Positions 8,255 to 16,719 are shown, numbered from the stretch's first letter. The stretch: 21,155 nt of DNA from Nitrospirota bacterium (GCA_021790695.1 JAJYGJ010000038.1:1-21155), one strand, 5' to 3'. Program-made: numbers and translations. The notes: a model not told the origin generated them from the sequence alone.

Positions 8255-9447
8255 GCGGACCGGGAAGTCCCCCCCCAATCAATCCGATATCCAATCCAAT
8301 GGTCGGCAATCCGATGATCAGGCGCATGGCGGCCATGCTGCTGGCCACGGGCCTGCTGTTCGGGGGCATATTCGGCTATCACGCATTCAAGGCCCGCAGG
8401 CAGAGGCAGGCCCTGGCCGCCTTCCGGCCGCCGCCCGTGGCGGTAAGCGCGGCAAAGGCCGGGTATCTTGTCTGGCTGCCGTGGATCAGGGCGGTGGGCA
8501 GCCTGCGCGCCGTGCGCGGCGTGGACGTTACAAGCGAGGTCTCGGGCCTGGTGCGCGGAGTATATTTCAAATCGGGCGGGATGGCCGCGAAAAACCAGGC
8601 GCTGGTGCAGTTGAACGCGGATTCGGATATCGCCCTCCTGCATTCGCTTCAGGCCGCGGCCCGGCTTGCCGGGAGCGTCTATGAGCGGGACAGAAAACAG
8701 TTCGCCGCGCAGGCCGTCAGCAAGGCCACGCTGGATGCCGACGCCGCCGATTTGAAAAGCAAGCTGGCGCAGGTCGAGGCGCAGGAGGCGGTGGTGGAGA
8801 AAAAGACCATACGCGCTCCCTTTGCCGGCACCCTTGGCATAACCACTGTAAATCCGGGGCAGTTTATCAATCCGGGCGAGAAGATAGTGACGCTACAGTC
8901 GCTCGATCTGCTCTACGCGGACTTTTATCTGCCCCAGCAGGAAGTCTCGCGCATCCGGGCGGGGCAGAAAGTCGTGGCCGAAACCGACGCCTGGCCGGGC
9001 CTGGAGTTCCGGGGGCGGATAACCAGCATCAACCCCAGGGTGGACCCCGCCACCCGGAACGTCGAGGTCGAGGCCGCGCTCAGGAACCCGCGGCACAGGC
9101 TTCTTCCCGGCATGTACGCGGTAATAAAGGTCCAGGCCGGGGCCGCGCGGCGTTACCTGACGCTGCCGCAGACGGCCCTGACATATAATCCCTACGGCGA
9201 GACCGTCTTCGTCATCGAAAGGCACGGCAGGGGGCCCAACGGCAAACCCGCCTTTATTGCAAGGCAGGCCTTCGTGACCACGGACGGCACCCGGGACGGA
9301 CAGGTGGCTGTGCTCTCCGGCATAAGAGAGGGCGCGCTGGTGGTGACGAGCGGCCAGTTAAAACTCAGAAACGGAAGCCCCGTGGCGATCGAATCCGTGC
9401 GGCCGGTGGGCAATCCCAAGCCGGCCGCCCGGCCGCCGGACGGGTAA
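8251..9447 (+). CDS. RND efflux membrane fusion protein (HlyD/MexA-type periplasmic adaptor)
   Basis: 398 residues. It bridges the inner-membrane pump and the outer-membrane channel. A cytoplasmic Pro-rich N-terminus (PPPINPISNP) is followed by a membrane anchor at about 24-45, with no lipobox. Then come the first lipoyl half (RGVDVTSEVSGLVRGVYFKSGGMAAKNQ), a short alpha-hairpin (about 125-183), the second lipoyl half (IRAPFAGTLGITTVNPGQFINPGE, 187-210) and the beta-barrel (LYADFYLPQQEVSRIRAGQ). The open frame extends 255 bp further upstream. I chose ATG 8251 because it overlaps the preceding stop as ATGA and the extra residues translate the other frame of the lipoprotein gene. The pump gene starts 8 bp after its stop. 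Confidence 0.93.
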   Translation: MSGPGSPPPINPISNPMVGNPMIRRMAAMLLATGLLFGGIFGYHAFKARRQRQALAAFRPPPVAVSAAKAGYLVWLPWIRAVGSLRAVRGVDVTSEVSGLVRGVYFKSGGMAAKNQALVQLNADSDIALLHSLQAAARLAGSVYERDRKQFAAQAVSKATLDADAADLKSKLAQVEAQEAVVEKKTIRAPFAGTLGITTVNPGQFINPGEKIVTLQSLDLLYADFYLPQQEVSRIRAGQKVVAETDAWPGLEFRGRITSINPRVDPATRNVEVEAALRNPRHRLLPGMYAVIKVQAGAARRYLTLPQTALTYNPYGETVFVIERHGRGPNGKPAFIARQAFVTTDGTRDGQVAVLSGIREGALVVTSGQLKLRNGSPVAIESVRPVGNPKPAARPPDG

Positions 9448-9455
9448 AAGACGTA

Positions 9456-12400
9456 GTGCGCTTCACGGGTATTTTTATCAGGCGCCCGGTGCTGGCGACG
9501 GTGGTGAGCCTGCTCATCCTTGTCCTGGGGCTGCGGTCGATGGGGCTCCTGAAGGTGCGGGAATATCCGGCGATCCAGAGCGCGGTCGTGACTGTGTCCA
9601 CCACTTATTACGGGGCAAACCCTTCGCTGGTCGCGGGCTTCATAACCACCCCGCTTGAAAGCTCCATCGCCCAGGCAAGCGGCATCGATTACATGACCTC
9701 GTCCAGCACGCTGGGGCAGAGCACGATTGAGGCCTACCTGCGCCTGAACTATGACTACAACAAGGCGCTGACCGAGATAAGCACCAGGGTAAACGCGGTC
9801 GTTGACCAGCTCCCGAAGGAGGCCCAGAAACCGGTCATCACGGTCGCCGTCGGCCAGGCGGTGGATTCGATGTACATCGGTTTTTACAGCAAGGTCCTTC
9901 CGACCAACAAGATAACCGATTACCTGATCCGCGTGGTGCAGCCCAGGCTGCAGACCGTCAAGGGCGTGCTGACCGCCGAGATACTTGGCGAGCAGCGCTT
10001 CGCCCTGCGGGCGTGGCTGGACCCCGTGAAGATGGCGGCCTACGGTGTTACGGGCTCCGACGTAAGCCAGGCGCTTGCGGCAAACGATTTTATTTCCACC
10101 GTAGGCCGCACCAAGGGCCGGATGGTGACGGTGGACTTGACCGCGGCCACCGGCCTGCACACCGTGGACGAGTTCAAAAACCTCGTCATCAAGTCCAACG
10201 GCACGGCCATAGTCCGTCTGAAAGACGTCGCCAGCGTGGAGCTTGGCGCCGAAAACTACGACACCTCCGTGTTCTTCGACGGCAAAAGCGCGGTCTATAT
10301 CGGCATCAAGGTGGCGCCCACCGCCAACCTCCTTTCCGTCATCAGCGAGATCCACCAGGTGTTTCCGTCCATCCAGCAGCAACTGCCCGAGGGCCTGGAC
10401 GGGCGCATAGTATACGACGCCACCAAGTACGTGGACAGTTCCATCCGCGAGGTGGTAAACACGATTGCCGAAGCGCTTCTGATAGTGACCATGGTGATAT
10501 TCCTCTCGCTGGGCTCGGGCAGGTCCGTGATAATCCCCACTGTGGCCATGCCGTTGTCCCTCATAGGGGCGTTTTCCATCATGCTCATGCTGGGCTATAC
10601 GATAAACCTGCTGACGCTTCTGGCCCTGGTGCTCGCCATCGGCCTTGTAGTGGATGACGCGATAATAGTGGTGGAGAACGTGCACCGCCATATAGAGGGA
10701 GGCATGCCGCCCCTTGAGGCCGCCTTTCAGGGGGCGCGGGAGCTTGCGGGCCCCATCATCGCCATGACGGTCGTGCTGGTTTCCGTCTATGTGCCCATCG
10801 GCTTCATGGGGGGCCTTACGGGGGCGCTCTTTACGGAGTTCGCCTATACCCTGGCGGGGACCGTGACCGTCTCGGCGGTCGTAGCGCTGACCCTTTCACC
10901 GATGATGTGCTCCCGTTTCCTGAAACCGTACACCGCCCAGAGGCGGCAGCGCTTCATGGATTTCGTGGACCGCCAGTTCGTCCGCCTCCGCGACGGCTAC
11001 CGGCGTCTTTTGCACGGCTCCCTTAACTACCTGCCCGTGACCGCGGTCTTCGCGGCGGTGATCCTGCTCAGCAACTTTTTTCTCTACAAGGGTTCAAAGA
11101 GCGAGCTTGCCCCGCCGGAGGACATGGGCGTGATCATCGTAACGGCCGCGGGCGCTCCCGACGCCACGCTGGAGCAGACCATGCTCTATACCAGGCAGGT
11201 TTACAGGATTATGGCCGCCTACCCGGAGAACGATCACGTCTTCCAGCTTGACGGCATAAGCGGGCTCAACTCCGGCATCGCGGGCATGGTGCTTAAACCC
11301 TGGAACAAGCGCAAGCTGACGACCATGCAGCTCCAGCCGGCCGTACAGCGGAAGCTGGGCCGCGTCACGGGCCTTCTCGCCGCCGCCTTCCTGCCCCCGT
11401 CTCTGCCCGGCGGAGGCAGGGGCCTGCCGGTGCAGTTCGTGATCGGCACGACGGAGCCTTTCGGGAGGCTCGACGAGGTCTCCAGGGCCCTGGTCGGCAA
11501 GGCGCGCGCAAGCGGGATGTTCGCGTACATTGACAGCGACCTGAAGATCGACAAGCCGCAGACCACCATCGAGCTGGACCGCGACAAGGCGGCCCAGATG
11601 GGTCTTACGATGGGCGATATCGGCGGGGCGCTGGGCTCGATGCTGGGCGGAGGCTACGTCAATTATTTCGACCTGGCGGGACGCTCCTACAAGGTGATCC
11701 CGCAGGTGATGCGGAAAGACAGGCTGAACGCCTCCGACCTCAAAAACTATTACATCAACACGGCCGCAGGCGCCTCCATTCCGGTCTCCACCGTGGCACG
11801 GCTCAAGTCCACCATCGTGCCCGAATCCCTGAACCACTTCCAGCAACTGAATTCAGCCACCCTCTCCGCGGTGCCGGCGCAGGGCGTCACCATGGGGCAG
11901 GCGCTGGCCGGGCTTCGCAGGCTCGCAGCGGGCCTTTTGCGCCCCGGATACAGCATCGATTACGCGGGACAGTCCAGGCAGTACATGCAGGAATCCAAGG
12001 CGCTCCTTGTGACTTTCTTTTTTGCGCTTGTGATCATCTTCCTTTCGCTTGCCGCTCTTTTTGAAAGTTTCCGGGACCCTTTGATCGTGCTTGTGAGCGT
12101 GCCGATGTCCATCTGCGGGGCGATGATATTCATAAGCCTGGGGGTTGGGGGCGCAAGCCTGAACATCTTCACCGAGGTCGGCCTGGTCACGCTCATAGGT
12201 CTTATAAGCAAGCACGGCATCCTGATAGTGCAGTTCGCAAACGACCTGCAGAACGAGGGGAAGGACAAGCGCGAGGCCGTGGAGACCGCGGCCGCCATAC
12301 GCCTCCGCCCCATACTCATGACCACGGCTGCGATGGTGCTGGGGGTGCTGCCCCTCGTGACGGCCTCCGGCGCGGGCGCGGCGGGCCGCTTCAATATGGG

Positions 12401-12518
12401 CCTTGTGATAATGACCGGCATCGCCATAGGCACCCTGTTCACGCTTTTCGTCGTTCCGGCCATGTACATGCTTCTGGCCGCGGACCGCTCGAAAACGCGG
12501 GGCCCTTCCGTCTCTTGA
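9456..12518 (+). CDS. RND multidrug efflux pump, HAE-1 family (MexF/MexI/AcrB-like)
   Basis: 1020 residues, the usual family length. Proton-driven inner-membrane exporter with 12 predicted helices and two large periplasmic loops. FIRRPVLATVVSLLILVLG (8-26) is the typical first helix. GLVVDDAIIVVENVHRH (396-412) in TM4 carries the proton-relay pair D400/D401. GLISKHGILIVQFAND in TM10 supplies the conserved lysine K919. Substrate cannot be deduced; the family exports hydrophobic and amphiphilic compounds. Starts with GTG, 8 bp after the fusion-protein stop, without a strong SD. Last gene of the operon, converging on the capA-like gene 33 bp away, with no obvious terminator hairpin between them. 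Confidence 0.95.
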   Translation: MRFTGIFIRRPVLATVVSLLILVLGLRSMGLLKVREYPAIQSAVVTVSTTYYGANPSLVAGFITTPLESSIAQASGIDYMTSSSTLGQSTIEAYLRLNYDYNKALTEISTRVNAVVDQLPKEAQKPVITVAVGQAVDSMYIGFYSKVLPTNKITDYLIRVVQPRLQTVKGVLTAEILGEQRFALRAWLDPVKMAAYGVTGSDVSQALAANDFISTVGRTKGRMVTVDLTAATGLHTVDEFKNLVIKSNGTAIVRLKDVASVELGAENYDTSVFFDGKSAVYIGIKVAPTANLLSVISEIHQVFPSIQQQLPEGLDGRIVYDATKYVDSSIREVVNTIAEALLIVTMVIFLSLGSGRSVIIPTVAMPLSLIGAFSIMLMLGYTINLLTLLALVLAIGLVVDDAIIVVENVHRHIEGGMPPLEAAFQGARELAGPIIAMTVVLVSVYVPIGFMGGLTGALFTEFAYTLAGTVTVSAVVALTLSPMMCSRFLKPYTAQRRQRFMDFVDRQFVRLRDGYRRLLHGSLNYLPVTAVFAAVILLSNFFLYKGSKSELAPPEDMGVIIVTAAGAPDATLEQTMLYTRQVYRIMAAYPENDHVFQLDGISGLNSGIAGMVLKPWNKRKLTTMQLQPAVQRKLGRVTGLLAAAFLPPSLPGGGRGLPVQFVIGTTEPFGRLDEVSRALVGKARASGMFAYIDSDLKIDKPQTTIELDRDKAAQMGLTMGDIGGALGSMLGGGYVNYFDLAGRSYKVIPQVMRKDRLNASDLKNYYINTAAGASIPVSTVARLKSTIVPESLNHFQQLNSATLSAVPAQGVTMGQALAGLRRLAAGLLRPGYSIDYAGQSRQYMQESKALLVTFFFALVIIFLSLAALFESFRDPLIVLVSVPMSICGAMIFISLGVGGASLNIFTEVGLVTLIGLISKHGILIVQFANDLQNEGKDKREAVETAAAIRLRPILMTTAAMVLGVLPLVTASGAGAAGRFNMGLVIMTGIAIGTLFTLFVVPAMYMLLAADRSKTRGPSVS

Positions 12519-12551
12519 TAAAAACCGCATGGAACAACAGGCGATGCCCCC

Positions 12552-13658
12552 TTATTTCCACTCAAGCTCCAGGCTGCCGTCCGCGTCCGCGCGGACGCGC
12601 GCGTTAAACCGTACTGATTCGCGGTCGAGGACGTCCCTGAGCCAGACGGCCTCCGGTGTGCCGGCCCTGTTCACCCTGAACCTTCTCATAAGGGTGGGGG
12701 TCATTCGAAGGGAGATGAGGTTTCCGTTTCCGGGGTCTGTTTTCGCAAAATACATGAGGCCAAGGTCCCCCCTGAACTCCTCGTATCCCGCGATCCCCTC
12801 GTAGTCGTTTATGAAATCCCCGCAGCCGTAAAGGATGAGTTTCCCGCCGTGGACCTCGATGCCCTTCGGGTGGTGGGAGGAATGGCCGTGTATGATGTCC
12901 ACGCCCGCCTCTTCAATCAACTGATGGGCGAACCGCCTCATCCGCTCCGGCACGCCGTATCCCCAGTTTCCGCCCCAGTGGATGGAGGCCACAACGACGT
13001 CGTTTCCCCGTCTCCCTTTTTCGATTTTCCCCTTCAGGGCAAGGGCTTCGCCCAGGGAGAAATCCTCAAGAAGGTTCACGCCGGGCCTGTTTTCAGCCGC
13101 CGCCCAGCTTCGGGGTATGCCGCTCGTGACGGAGCCCATCGAAAAAACGAGAACCCTTCCGCGGGCAGTCCCGATGACGGCGGGGGCGGAGGCCTCGCCG
13201 ATGTTTCCCCCGGCGCCGCAGCACGCAAGCCCCGCGCCTTTCAATGTGCGGAGCGTCTCAAGAAGGCCGCCGGCCCCCCAGTCCAGGACGTGGTTGTTGG
13301 CAAGCGCGCAGCAATCGATGCCGGCTGCCGTTATGCAGGGGATGTTGTACGGGTGCATCCTGTAGTTGATCCCCTTGTCCTCGTAATCCCCGGTCCCGGT
13401 CACGGCGGTCTCGAGGTTTATGATCTTCACGTCCGGGCCGGTCCGCCTGAATTCCTCGAGCGCGTCCCCCCAGATGTAGGAGAAGCCGGCGGGCCTCGGT
13501 ATCGGGCCGTGCGCCCGCTCGGCCAGTTCCACGTATCCAAGGGCGCTATCCATATACGGCTCGTAGATCCGGGGGCCGGAGGGATGGGGCAATACCTGGT
13601 CTATGCCCCTGCCGGTCATTACGTCGCCGCACATGAATATGGTTATGCCGCCCTCCAT
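12552..13658 (-). CDS. CapA-family protein (PGA_cap metallophosphatase fold)
   Basis: 368 residues. Calcineurin-like phosphoesterase fold of the poly-gamma-glutamate capsule protein family. Visible metal/active-site motifs in order: GDVMTGRGID (11-20), NLETAVTG (81-88), NNHVLDWG (121-128), SIHWGGNWG (225-233), HGHSSHHPKG (257-266) and YGCGDFINDY (277-286). No signal peptide, unlike classical membrane-anchored CapA. There are no capB/capC genes nearby, so a capsule role is not supported here; related stand-alone proteins exist in many genomes with unknown substrate. The start at 13658 has a modest SD (AGGGG). Convergent with the efflux operon. Confidence 0.88.
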   Translation of the reverse strand: MEGGITIFMCGDVMTGRGIDQVLPHPSGPRIYEPYMDSALGYVELAERAHGPIPRPAGFSYIWGDALEEFRRTGPDVKIINLETAVTGTGDYEDKGINYRMHPYNIPCITAAGIDCCALANNHVLDWGAGGLLETLRTLKGAGLACCGAGGNIGEASAPAVIGTARGRVLVFSMGSVTSGIPRSWAAAENRPGVNLLEDFSLGEALALKGKIEKGRRGNDVVVASIHWGGNWGYGVPERMRRFAHQLIEEAGVDIIHGHSSHHPKGIEVHGGKLILYGCGDFINDYEGIAGYEEFRGDLGLMYFAKTDPGNGNLISLRMTPTLMRRFRVNRAGTPEAVWLRDVLDRESVRFNARVRADADGSLELEWK

Positions 13659-13798
13659 CTGTATCGCCCCTGATCAAATATTAGCAGGCCATGGGTGATG
13701 ACGGATTAGCCGGCCCGGTTATGATGGGCCCGGGGACCAATCTTTATAGTGCAGCCGGGGAGCGGGCCGCTATATGCAATATCCGGGGCGGGCCGGGA

Positions 13799-13825
13799 TT
13801 GACTTGCCTCGCGGATTTTGATAAT
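13799..13825 (+). promoter_or_regulatory. Weak promoter candidate upstream of uspA
   Basis: TTGACT (13799-13804) and GATAAT (13820-13825) are spaced by 15 bp, short of the optimum 17. It is about 230 bp before the uspA start, with three palindromic repeats in between. Nothing better is visible in the gap. Confidence 0.2.
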
Positions 13826-13838
13826 TTGAACTTGCAAT

Positions 13839-13861
13839 GCCCTGCCCGCTTGCCGCAGGGC
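13839..13861. repeat. REP-like palindrome, copy 1
   Basis: A 7-bp perfect stem, GCCCTGC (13839-13845) with GCAGGGC (13855-13861), and a 9-nt loop. Its right part, CTTGCCGC(A/G)GGG, recurs in the palindrome at 13991-14014. The flanks also look alike (AT-rich stretch before, GAT after), suggesting two diverged copies of a unit of about 45 bp. Confidence 0.6.
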
Positions 13862-13875
13862 GATCTTACCTAGTG

Positions 13876-13970
13876 TTGTCACTCCCTAAAGGAAGCGCGA
13901 CATGGAACTTTCTTAACAAAGATTCCGGCGATCCCGGACAAGCCGGGACGGGCTGTAGCAGGAATGACAA
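13876..13970. repeat. Dispersed palindromic element with GTCA(C/T)TCC ends
   Basis: The left end TTGTCACTCCC (from 13877) and the reverse complement of the right end (TTGTCATTCCT, ending 13970) form imperfect inverted repeats. Inside, TCCCGG (13932-13937) pairs with CCGGGA (13943-13948). Elements of the GTCATTCC...GGAATGAC type are scattered between genes in many Deltaproteobacteria and Nitrospirota. Non-coding. No target duplication is evident. Confidence 0.5.
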
Positions 13971-13990
13971 ACTGAAAATTCAAAACCGAT

Positions 13991-14014
13991 ACCCTGCGCG
14001 GCTTGCCGCGGGGT
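13991..14014. repeat. REP-like palindrome, copy 2
   Basis: CGCGGC (13997-14002) and GCCGCG (14005-14010) form a stem with a TT loop, extended by ACCC/GGGT (13991-13994 with 14011-14014) around a TG bulge. It is related to 13839-13861. With the other two repeats it fills most of the 397-bp non-coding gap between the CapA-family and uspA genes, where I see no gene. Confidence 0.6.
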
Positions 14015-14055
14015 GATTCATCACCGTGTTCCATCCGGTCAAAAAAAGGAGGTTC

Positions 14056-14484
14056 ATGACAGTGGTCAGGAAAATTCTTGTGGCCTTTGACGATTCCCCC
14101 GAATCGCGTGAGGCGTTCGACTACGCTCTCGAAATGGGCACGGCATGCAAGCCGGGCCCCTCCATCCTCATCCTTTCCGTCGTCCAGCCGCCGGAGTCGC
14201 TGTATTTCGTCGAGATAAGCAATGCGGTCGCCGAGGCGACCAGTCATTACGCGCAGGCGCAAAAAGAGCTGGAAGAAAAGGCGAGGGCGAAAAACCTGGA
14301 GGTCGCCTCGGAGATACAAGTGGGCCACCCCGCCAGCGAGATCGTCAAAACCGCCAAAGACAAAAATTGCGACATGATAGTGATGGGCCATCAGGGCAGG
14401 TCGATGATCGGTGGGCTGCTCCTGGGTTCCGTTTCAAAAAAAGTGGCCTCCGAGGCCCATTGCAGCGTTACGATAATCAAATAG
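14056..14484 (+). CDS. Universal stress protein, ATP-binding UspA type
   Basis: 142 residues, single Usp domain (Rossmann-like, cytoplasmic, dimeric). It begins KILVAFDDSPESREAFDYAL, with the family aspartate in VAFDDS. Near the C-terminus MGHQGRSMIGGLLLGSVSKK fits the ATP-binding pattern G-2x-G-9x-G-S, so it is of the nucleotide-binding subclass. Start choice: GGAGG at 14048-14052 is only 3 nt before ATG 14056 but 9 nt before GTG 14062 (giving MVRKILVAFD), so the GTG is a serious alternative. The frame is open upstream to a GTG at 14026, but that would put the SD inside the gene. It converges on uppP with 9 bp between stops. Confidence 0.9.
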   Translation: MTVVRKILVAFDDSPESREAFDYALEMGTACKPGPSILILSVVQPPESLYFVEISNAVAEATSHYAQAQKELEEKARAKNLEVASEIQVGHPASEIVKTAKDKNCDMIVMGHQGRSMIGGLLLGSVSKKVASEAHCSVTIIK

Positions 14485-14493
14485 AAGGGATAT

Positions 14494-15366
14494 TTAAAAG
14501 CCCCTTGCGTGGAGGACAAATACGGCGGCCGATGCCGCCAGGCAGTAAACGCCGAAGAAGTGCCAGCGGCCCCGCGAGAGCCAGTTTGAAAGCCAGCGAA
14601 GGGCAAGCAGGCCCGAGATGAAACTAAACCCCATCCCCAGGATGCTGGGATAGAACATGCCCGCCGCGCCGGTAAGATTCGCAAGCGACAGGTGATGGGC
14701 CTCCATGAGCCTCCACAGTTCGCGTGCGATCGCGGGAGGGGTGAGGACAACGGCAAGCGCGAAGCTGAACTCCTCGGCCGGGAGCTTTTCAACTCCAAGG
14801 ATGAGTCCCGTGGATATCGTGGCCCCGGAGCGCGAGAACCCGCGAAACGGCAGGCAGAGGCCCTGCACGGCACCGATCAGGGAGGCGCTCTTCATGCCCA
14901 GCGGCCTTTCGTTTAAAGCGGCGTTTCCGGCGGACGGGCGGCGGTCTTTCCACCCCGCGATCGTTATGAGGAGACCCGCGGCCGCAAGCCCGGTGCCGAT
15001 GACGGTCATATTGCCGAATATCTGCTCCACCTGGGCATGCGGGACGCGCAAAATCATCTTTTCGATCACCTCTATCAGCAGCAGGCCCACCACGCCCGTG
15101 AAAAAGGTGGCCGCAATTATGGACCCGGCGGAATCCATGAAGATTTTCCTGGAGCCGAAAAAGCTCTTTTTCCATGATTTCCAGAAATAGAAGATGACCG
15201 CGAACATGGTGCCCGTGTGGAGCATGACAAGAAGAAGGGTCATTTCCGGCCTTGTGGGGTCCAGACCCAGAAGTTTTTCCGCCACTATCACATGGGCGGA
15301 GCTTGAAACCGGCAGCAGTTCCGCGGCCCCCTGGACAACGGCTAGAATCAGCACTTTAAGCAGCAT
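14494..15366 (-). CDS. uppP: Undecaprenyl-diphosphatase (BacA family)
   Basis: 290 residues, polytopic inner-membrane enzyme that dephosphorylates undecaprenyl diphosphate to recycle the lipid carrier for peptidoglycan and O-antigen, and confers bacitracin tolerance. Motif one: VQGAAELLPVSSSAHVI (11-27), with the (E/Q)xxxE pair Q12/E16, a serine run and H25. Motif two: FRGFSRSGATIS (174-185), with the catalytic arginine R179. The usual PG of PGxSRSxxT is RG here. About eight hydrophobic helices. No SD is visible before ATG 15366, but the start cannot lie much further in because motif one begins at residue 11. Divergent from pstS; its promoter would lie in 15367-15520, where I see no convincing hexamer pair. 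Confidence 0.93.
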   Translation of the reverse strand: MLLKVLILAVVQGAAELLPVSSSAHVIVAEKLLGLDPTRPEMTLLLVMLHTGTMFAVIFYFWKSWKKSFFGSRKIFMDSAGSIIAATFFTGVVGLLLIEVIEKMILRVPHAQVEQIFGNMTVIGTGLAAAGLLITIAGWKDRRPSAGNAALNERPLGMKSASLIGAVQGLCLPFRGFSRSGATISTGLILGVEKLPAEEFSFALAVVLTPPAIARELWRLMEAHHLSLANLTGAAGMFYPSILGMGFSFISGLLALRWLSNWLSRGRWHFFGVYCLAASAAVFVLHARGF

Positions 15367-15523
15367 GGATATTCAAAGATAACATCTTGCGGTCGAACTC
15401 CGCAATCTTTCGGGGGCGATAATATTTTATTCGGACCCATCCTGAAGATCACCCTTTAAAAGGCCTCAATATCATTCGATAAAAACCTTCAACCACGTTT
15501 AACACTTTTTGGGGGGGCTGTAA

Positions 15524-15568
15524 ATTTAACTTTTCTGTAACTTCCCTGTAATAAGAGACGTCTATGCT
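15524..15568 (+). promoter_or_regulatory. Pho box and -10 of pstS
   Basis: Three 7-bp units at exact 11-bp spacing: ATTTAAC (15524-15530), CTGTAAC (15535-15541), CTGTAAT (15546-15552). These resemble the PhoB unit CTGTCAT/CTGTCAC. Ten bp after the last unit is a -10-like TATGCT (15563-15568), as expected when PhoB replaces the -35 contact. An extra CTGTAAA at 15518 is out of phase. An AAGGAGG SD follows (15588-15594), 8 nt before the ATG. The gap 15367-15602 holds no gene. Confidence 0.75.
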
Positions 15569-15602
15569 ATTTGCAATCAATAACCAAAAGGAGGTTTCAA
15601 GC

Positions 15603-16619
15603 ATGAAGCGATTTTTTCTGAGTCTTGCCTTGGTTCTGGCTGTGCCGCTTGTCTTTGGGACCGCGTTTGCCGCCCAGGCGATGGTCGGGGCCGGCTCCAC
15701 TTTCGCCTACCCGATATATTCGGCCTGGGCGTACCAATACGCCAAGATAACGGGCGTGCAGCTTAATTACCAGTCGATCGGCTCGGGCGGAGGGATACGG
15801 CAGATCGAAAATAAGGTCGTTGACTTCGGCGCGTCGGATGCGCCCCTTTCGCCGGCGGACCTCGCGGCGCATCATCTGCTTCAGTTCCCCACGGTGGTAG
15901 GCGGCGTCATTCCGTGCGTGAACATACCGGGCATAGGGCCCGGGCGGGTAAGGCTGGACGGCGACACGCTTGCGAAGATCTACATGGGCGAGATCAAGAA
16001 CTGGACTGACCCGAGGATAAAGGCCCTGAACCCGGGGCTGAAACTCCCCGATCACGAGATCACCTGCATCCACAGGTCGGAGGCGTCCGGGACGACCGCG
16101 ATCTTCACCCACTACCTTAGCTCCGTGTCCGCCAAGTGGAAGTCCGGTGTCGGCATGGGGACGGACATAAGGTGGCCCGTGGGCATCGGCGCCAAGGGCA
16201 ACGAGGGTGTGGCCAATTATATAAAGAGGGTCCCCGATGCGATAGGTTACGTGGAGTTTGCATACGTCATGGTGAACCACATGGCCTATGTGAAAATGAA
16301 AAACGCGTCGGGCCATTATGTCACGCCGTCCTTCGCGAGCTTCAAGAATGCAGCCGGCAAGGCGGCCTTCAGCCCCAAAAACGATTTCGACCTGTGGCTC
16401 GTGAGCGCCCCCGGCAGGAACTCATGGCCGATTGTCGGCGGGACTTTCATCCTCCTTTCGAAGGACCAGCCGCAGTCCAACAGCAAGGTCGTGAAGTTTT
16501 TCGACTGGTCGTTTAAAAAAGGCGACCCGACTGCCGTGAAGCTCGAGTATGTCCCCCTTCCGCTTTCCCTGAAGAACAAGATAAGGGCCTACTGGAAGGC
16601 GCACGGTCTTTCCTACTAA
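15603..16619 (+). CDS. pstS: Periplasmic phosphate-binding protein of the Pst transporter
   Basis: 338 residues. Signal peptide MKRFFLSLALVLAVPLVFG with cleavage near AFA-AQA (23/24). Phosphate-site motifs: VGAGSTFAYP (28-37), SIGSGGGIRQI (58-68), DFGASDAPLS (74-83) and HRSEASGTTAIF (157-168). It captures phosphate for the PstCAB ABC importer. ATG 15603 was chosen because a strong SD precedes it by 8 nt; the open frame 39 bp upstream includes the -10 region. No pstC, pstA, pstB or phoU follows: a strong terminator comes right after and then a porin gene, so this pstS is an orphan within the window. Expression is probably induced by phosphate starvation through the Pho box. Confidence 0.93.
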   Translation: MKRFFLSLALVLAVPLVFGTAFAAQAMVGAGSTFAYPIYSAWAYQYAKITGVQLNYQSIGSGGGIRQIENKVVDFGASDAPLSPADLAAHHLLQFPTVVGGVIPCVNIPGIGPGRVRLDGDTLAKIYMGEIKNWTDPRIKALNPGLKLPDHEITCIHRSEASGTTAIFTHYLSSVSAKWKSGVGMGTDIRWPVGIGAKGNEGVANYIKRVPDAIGYVEFAYVMVNHMAYVKMKNASGHYVTPSFASFKNAAGKAAFSPKNDFDLWLVSAPGRNSWPIVGGTFILLSKDQPQSNSKVVKFFDWSFKKGDPTAVKLEYVPLPLSLKNKIRAYWKAHGLSY

Positions 16620-16644
16620 GCCTGTTCCATCCCCTTCATTGGTC

Positions 16645-16690
16645 GGGGCCGGGTTGAGAAAAATTCTCAACCCGGCCCCCTTCTTTCGGG
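16645..16690 (+). terminator. Strong rho-independent terminator after pstS
   Basis: A perfect 16-bp stem (16645-16660 with 16664-16679), AAA loop, followed by a pyrimidine run CTTCTTTC. The T-tract is interrupted by C. It separates pstS from the porin gene, which has its own promoter. Confidence 0.85.
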
Positions 16691-16719
16691 TAATGCCTCC
16701 CTCACCCCTTTTCCCTTTT

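Noticed and set aside
13691..13873. 60-codon plus-strand ORF in the CapA-uspA gap
   Set aside because: No SD, low-complexity content, and it ends inside REP-like repeats. No sign of coding constraint.
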